Origin: Flavobacteriaceae bacterium
GTDB taxonomy: Bacteria; Bacteroidota; Bacteroidia; Flavobacteriales; Flavobacteriaceae
Assembly: GCA_018674025.1 (NCBI GenBank)
Contig: JABHBC010000199.1
Location: 1-5,988 of the forward strand
Direction: 5' to 3'
DNA length: 5,988 nucleotides
The notes under the pieces: model-generated
Databases searched by the model: none
What the model was told of the DNA's origin: nothing
Seen by the model: the letters and a program-made list of their open reading frames with translations, nothing else
Translations under genes and position numbers: made by a program
Part shown: positions 5,847 through 5,988 of the stretch, piece by piece
Position numbering within the stretch: the stretch's first letter is position 1
Layout: each line of letters begins with the position of its first letter

Positions 5847-5988
5847 CTATTTTTTTATTATTATTTTCCTTGAATATGTTTTATTCTCAATAAAGAAATT
5901 CAAGAAATACACACCATCAATAAGTCTTTTAACATTTATCTCATTATTCCCTTGTAATAAACTACCAGATTTAATTTTTTGACCAACT
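5847..5988 (-). CDS. C-terminal end of a T9SS type A sorting-domain protein, 5' partial
   Basis: On the minus strand a frame open to the right edge ends with TAG (complement of 5847-5849). The visible last 46 residues begin VGQKIKSGSLLQGNNEI, continue through NVKRLIDGVYFLNFF, and end ENKTYSRKIIIKK. This is the pattern of the Type IX secretion type A sorting domain: G-(K/Q)-x-(I/V), then G-x-N-x-I-x-V..L-x-x-G-x-Y, a further beta strand, and a basic K-I-I-I-K end. Proteins with this domain are exported to the periplasm by Sec, moved across the outer membrane by the T9SS, and anchored or released with loss of the domain. The body of the protein lies outside the window, so the cargo function (enzyme, adhesin or other) cannot be stated. 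It is convergent with the EEP gene. Confidence 0.85.
   Translation of the reverse strand, partial: VGQKIKSGSLLQGNNEINVKRLIDGVYFLNFFIENKTYSRKIIIKK

Overview
This window looks like part of the chromosome of a Flavobacteriia-type Bacteroidota, probably a free-living lineage with a compact genome. The DNA is very AT-rich and codons end mostly in A or T. Starts are preceded by A/T-rich stretches with no clear Shine-Dalgarno sequence, as is usual in Bacteroidota. The gene order (TPR membrane protein, ribH, a small membrane protein, mutL, two rhomboid proteins, a membrane-anchored EEP-fold enzyme) is one I associate with Flavobacteriia. A Type IX secretion (T9SS) C-terminal signal on the opposite strand at the right edge agrees with this. 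The genus cannot be told from the window.

Layout: seven genes run left to right on the + strand. (1) The TPR protein, cut by the left edge, is followed 6 bp later by (2) ribH (lumazine synthase). A 64-bp gap follows, the only real intergenic space. Then come (3) an 88-residue conserved-type membrane protein, (4) mutL, (5) an intact-looking rhomboid protease, (6) a second rhomboid with an altered active site and a soluble C-terminal tail, and (7) a three-helix membrane-anchored endonuclease/exonuclease/phosphatase-fold protein. Spacings from gene 3 on are 3, 2, -10 and 7 bp, so genes 3-7 are very probably one transcript, perhaps with genes 1-2. Only 3 bp beyond gene 7, the stop codon of a convergent minus-strand gene begins. 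Its last 46 residues, all that the window shows, form a T9SS type A sorting domain.

How the genes relate: they do not form one evident pathway. RibH makes the riboflavin precursor, MutL is the mismatch-repair matchmaker, the rhomboids cleave or bind membrane proteins, and the EEP protein and TPR protein act at the membrane. This is mainly a housekeeping cluster. I see no mobile element, CRISPR array, tRNA, rRNA or convincing new multi-gene system. The points most worth a second look are the MutL C-terminal domain, which has lost recognisable nuclease-motif residues but keeps a sliding-clamp-binding motif; the substituted second rhomboid; the small protein between ribH and mutL; a Lys-to-Ile change in RibH; and the truncated T9SS cargo gene at the right edge.
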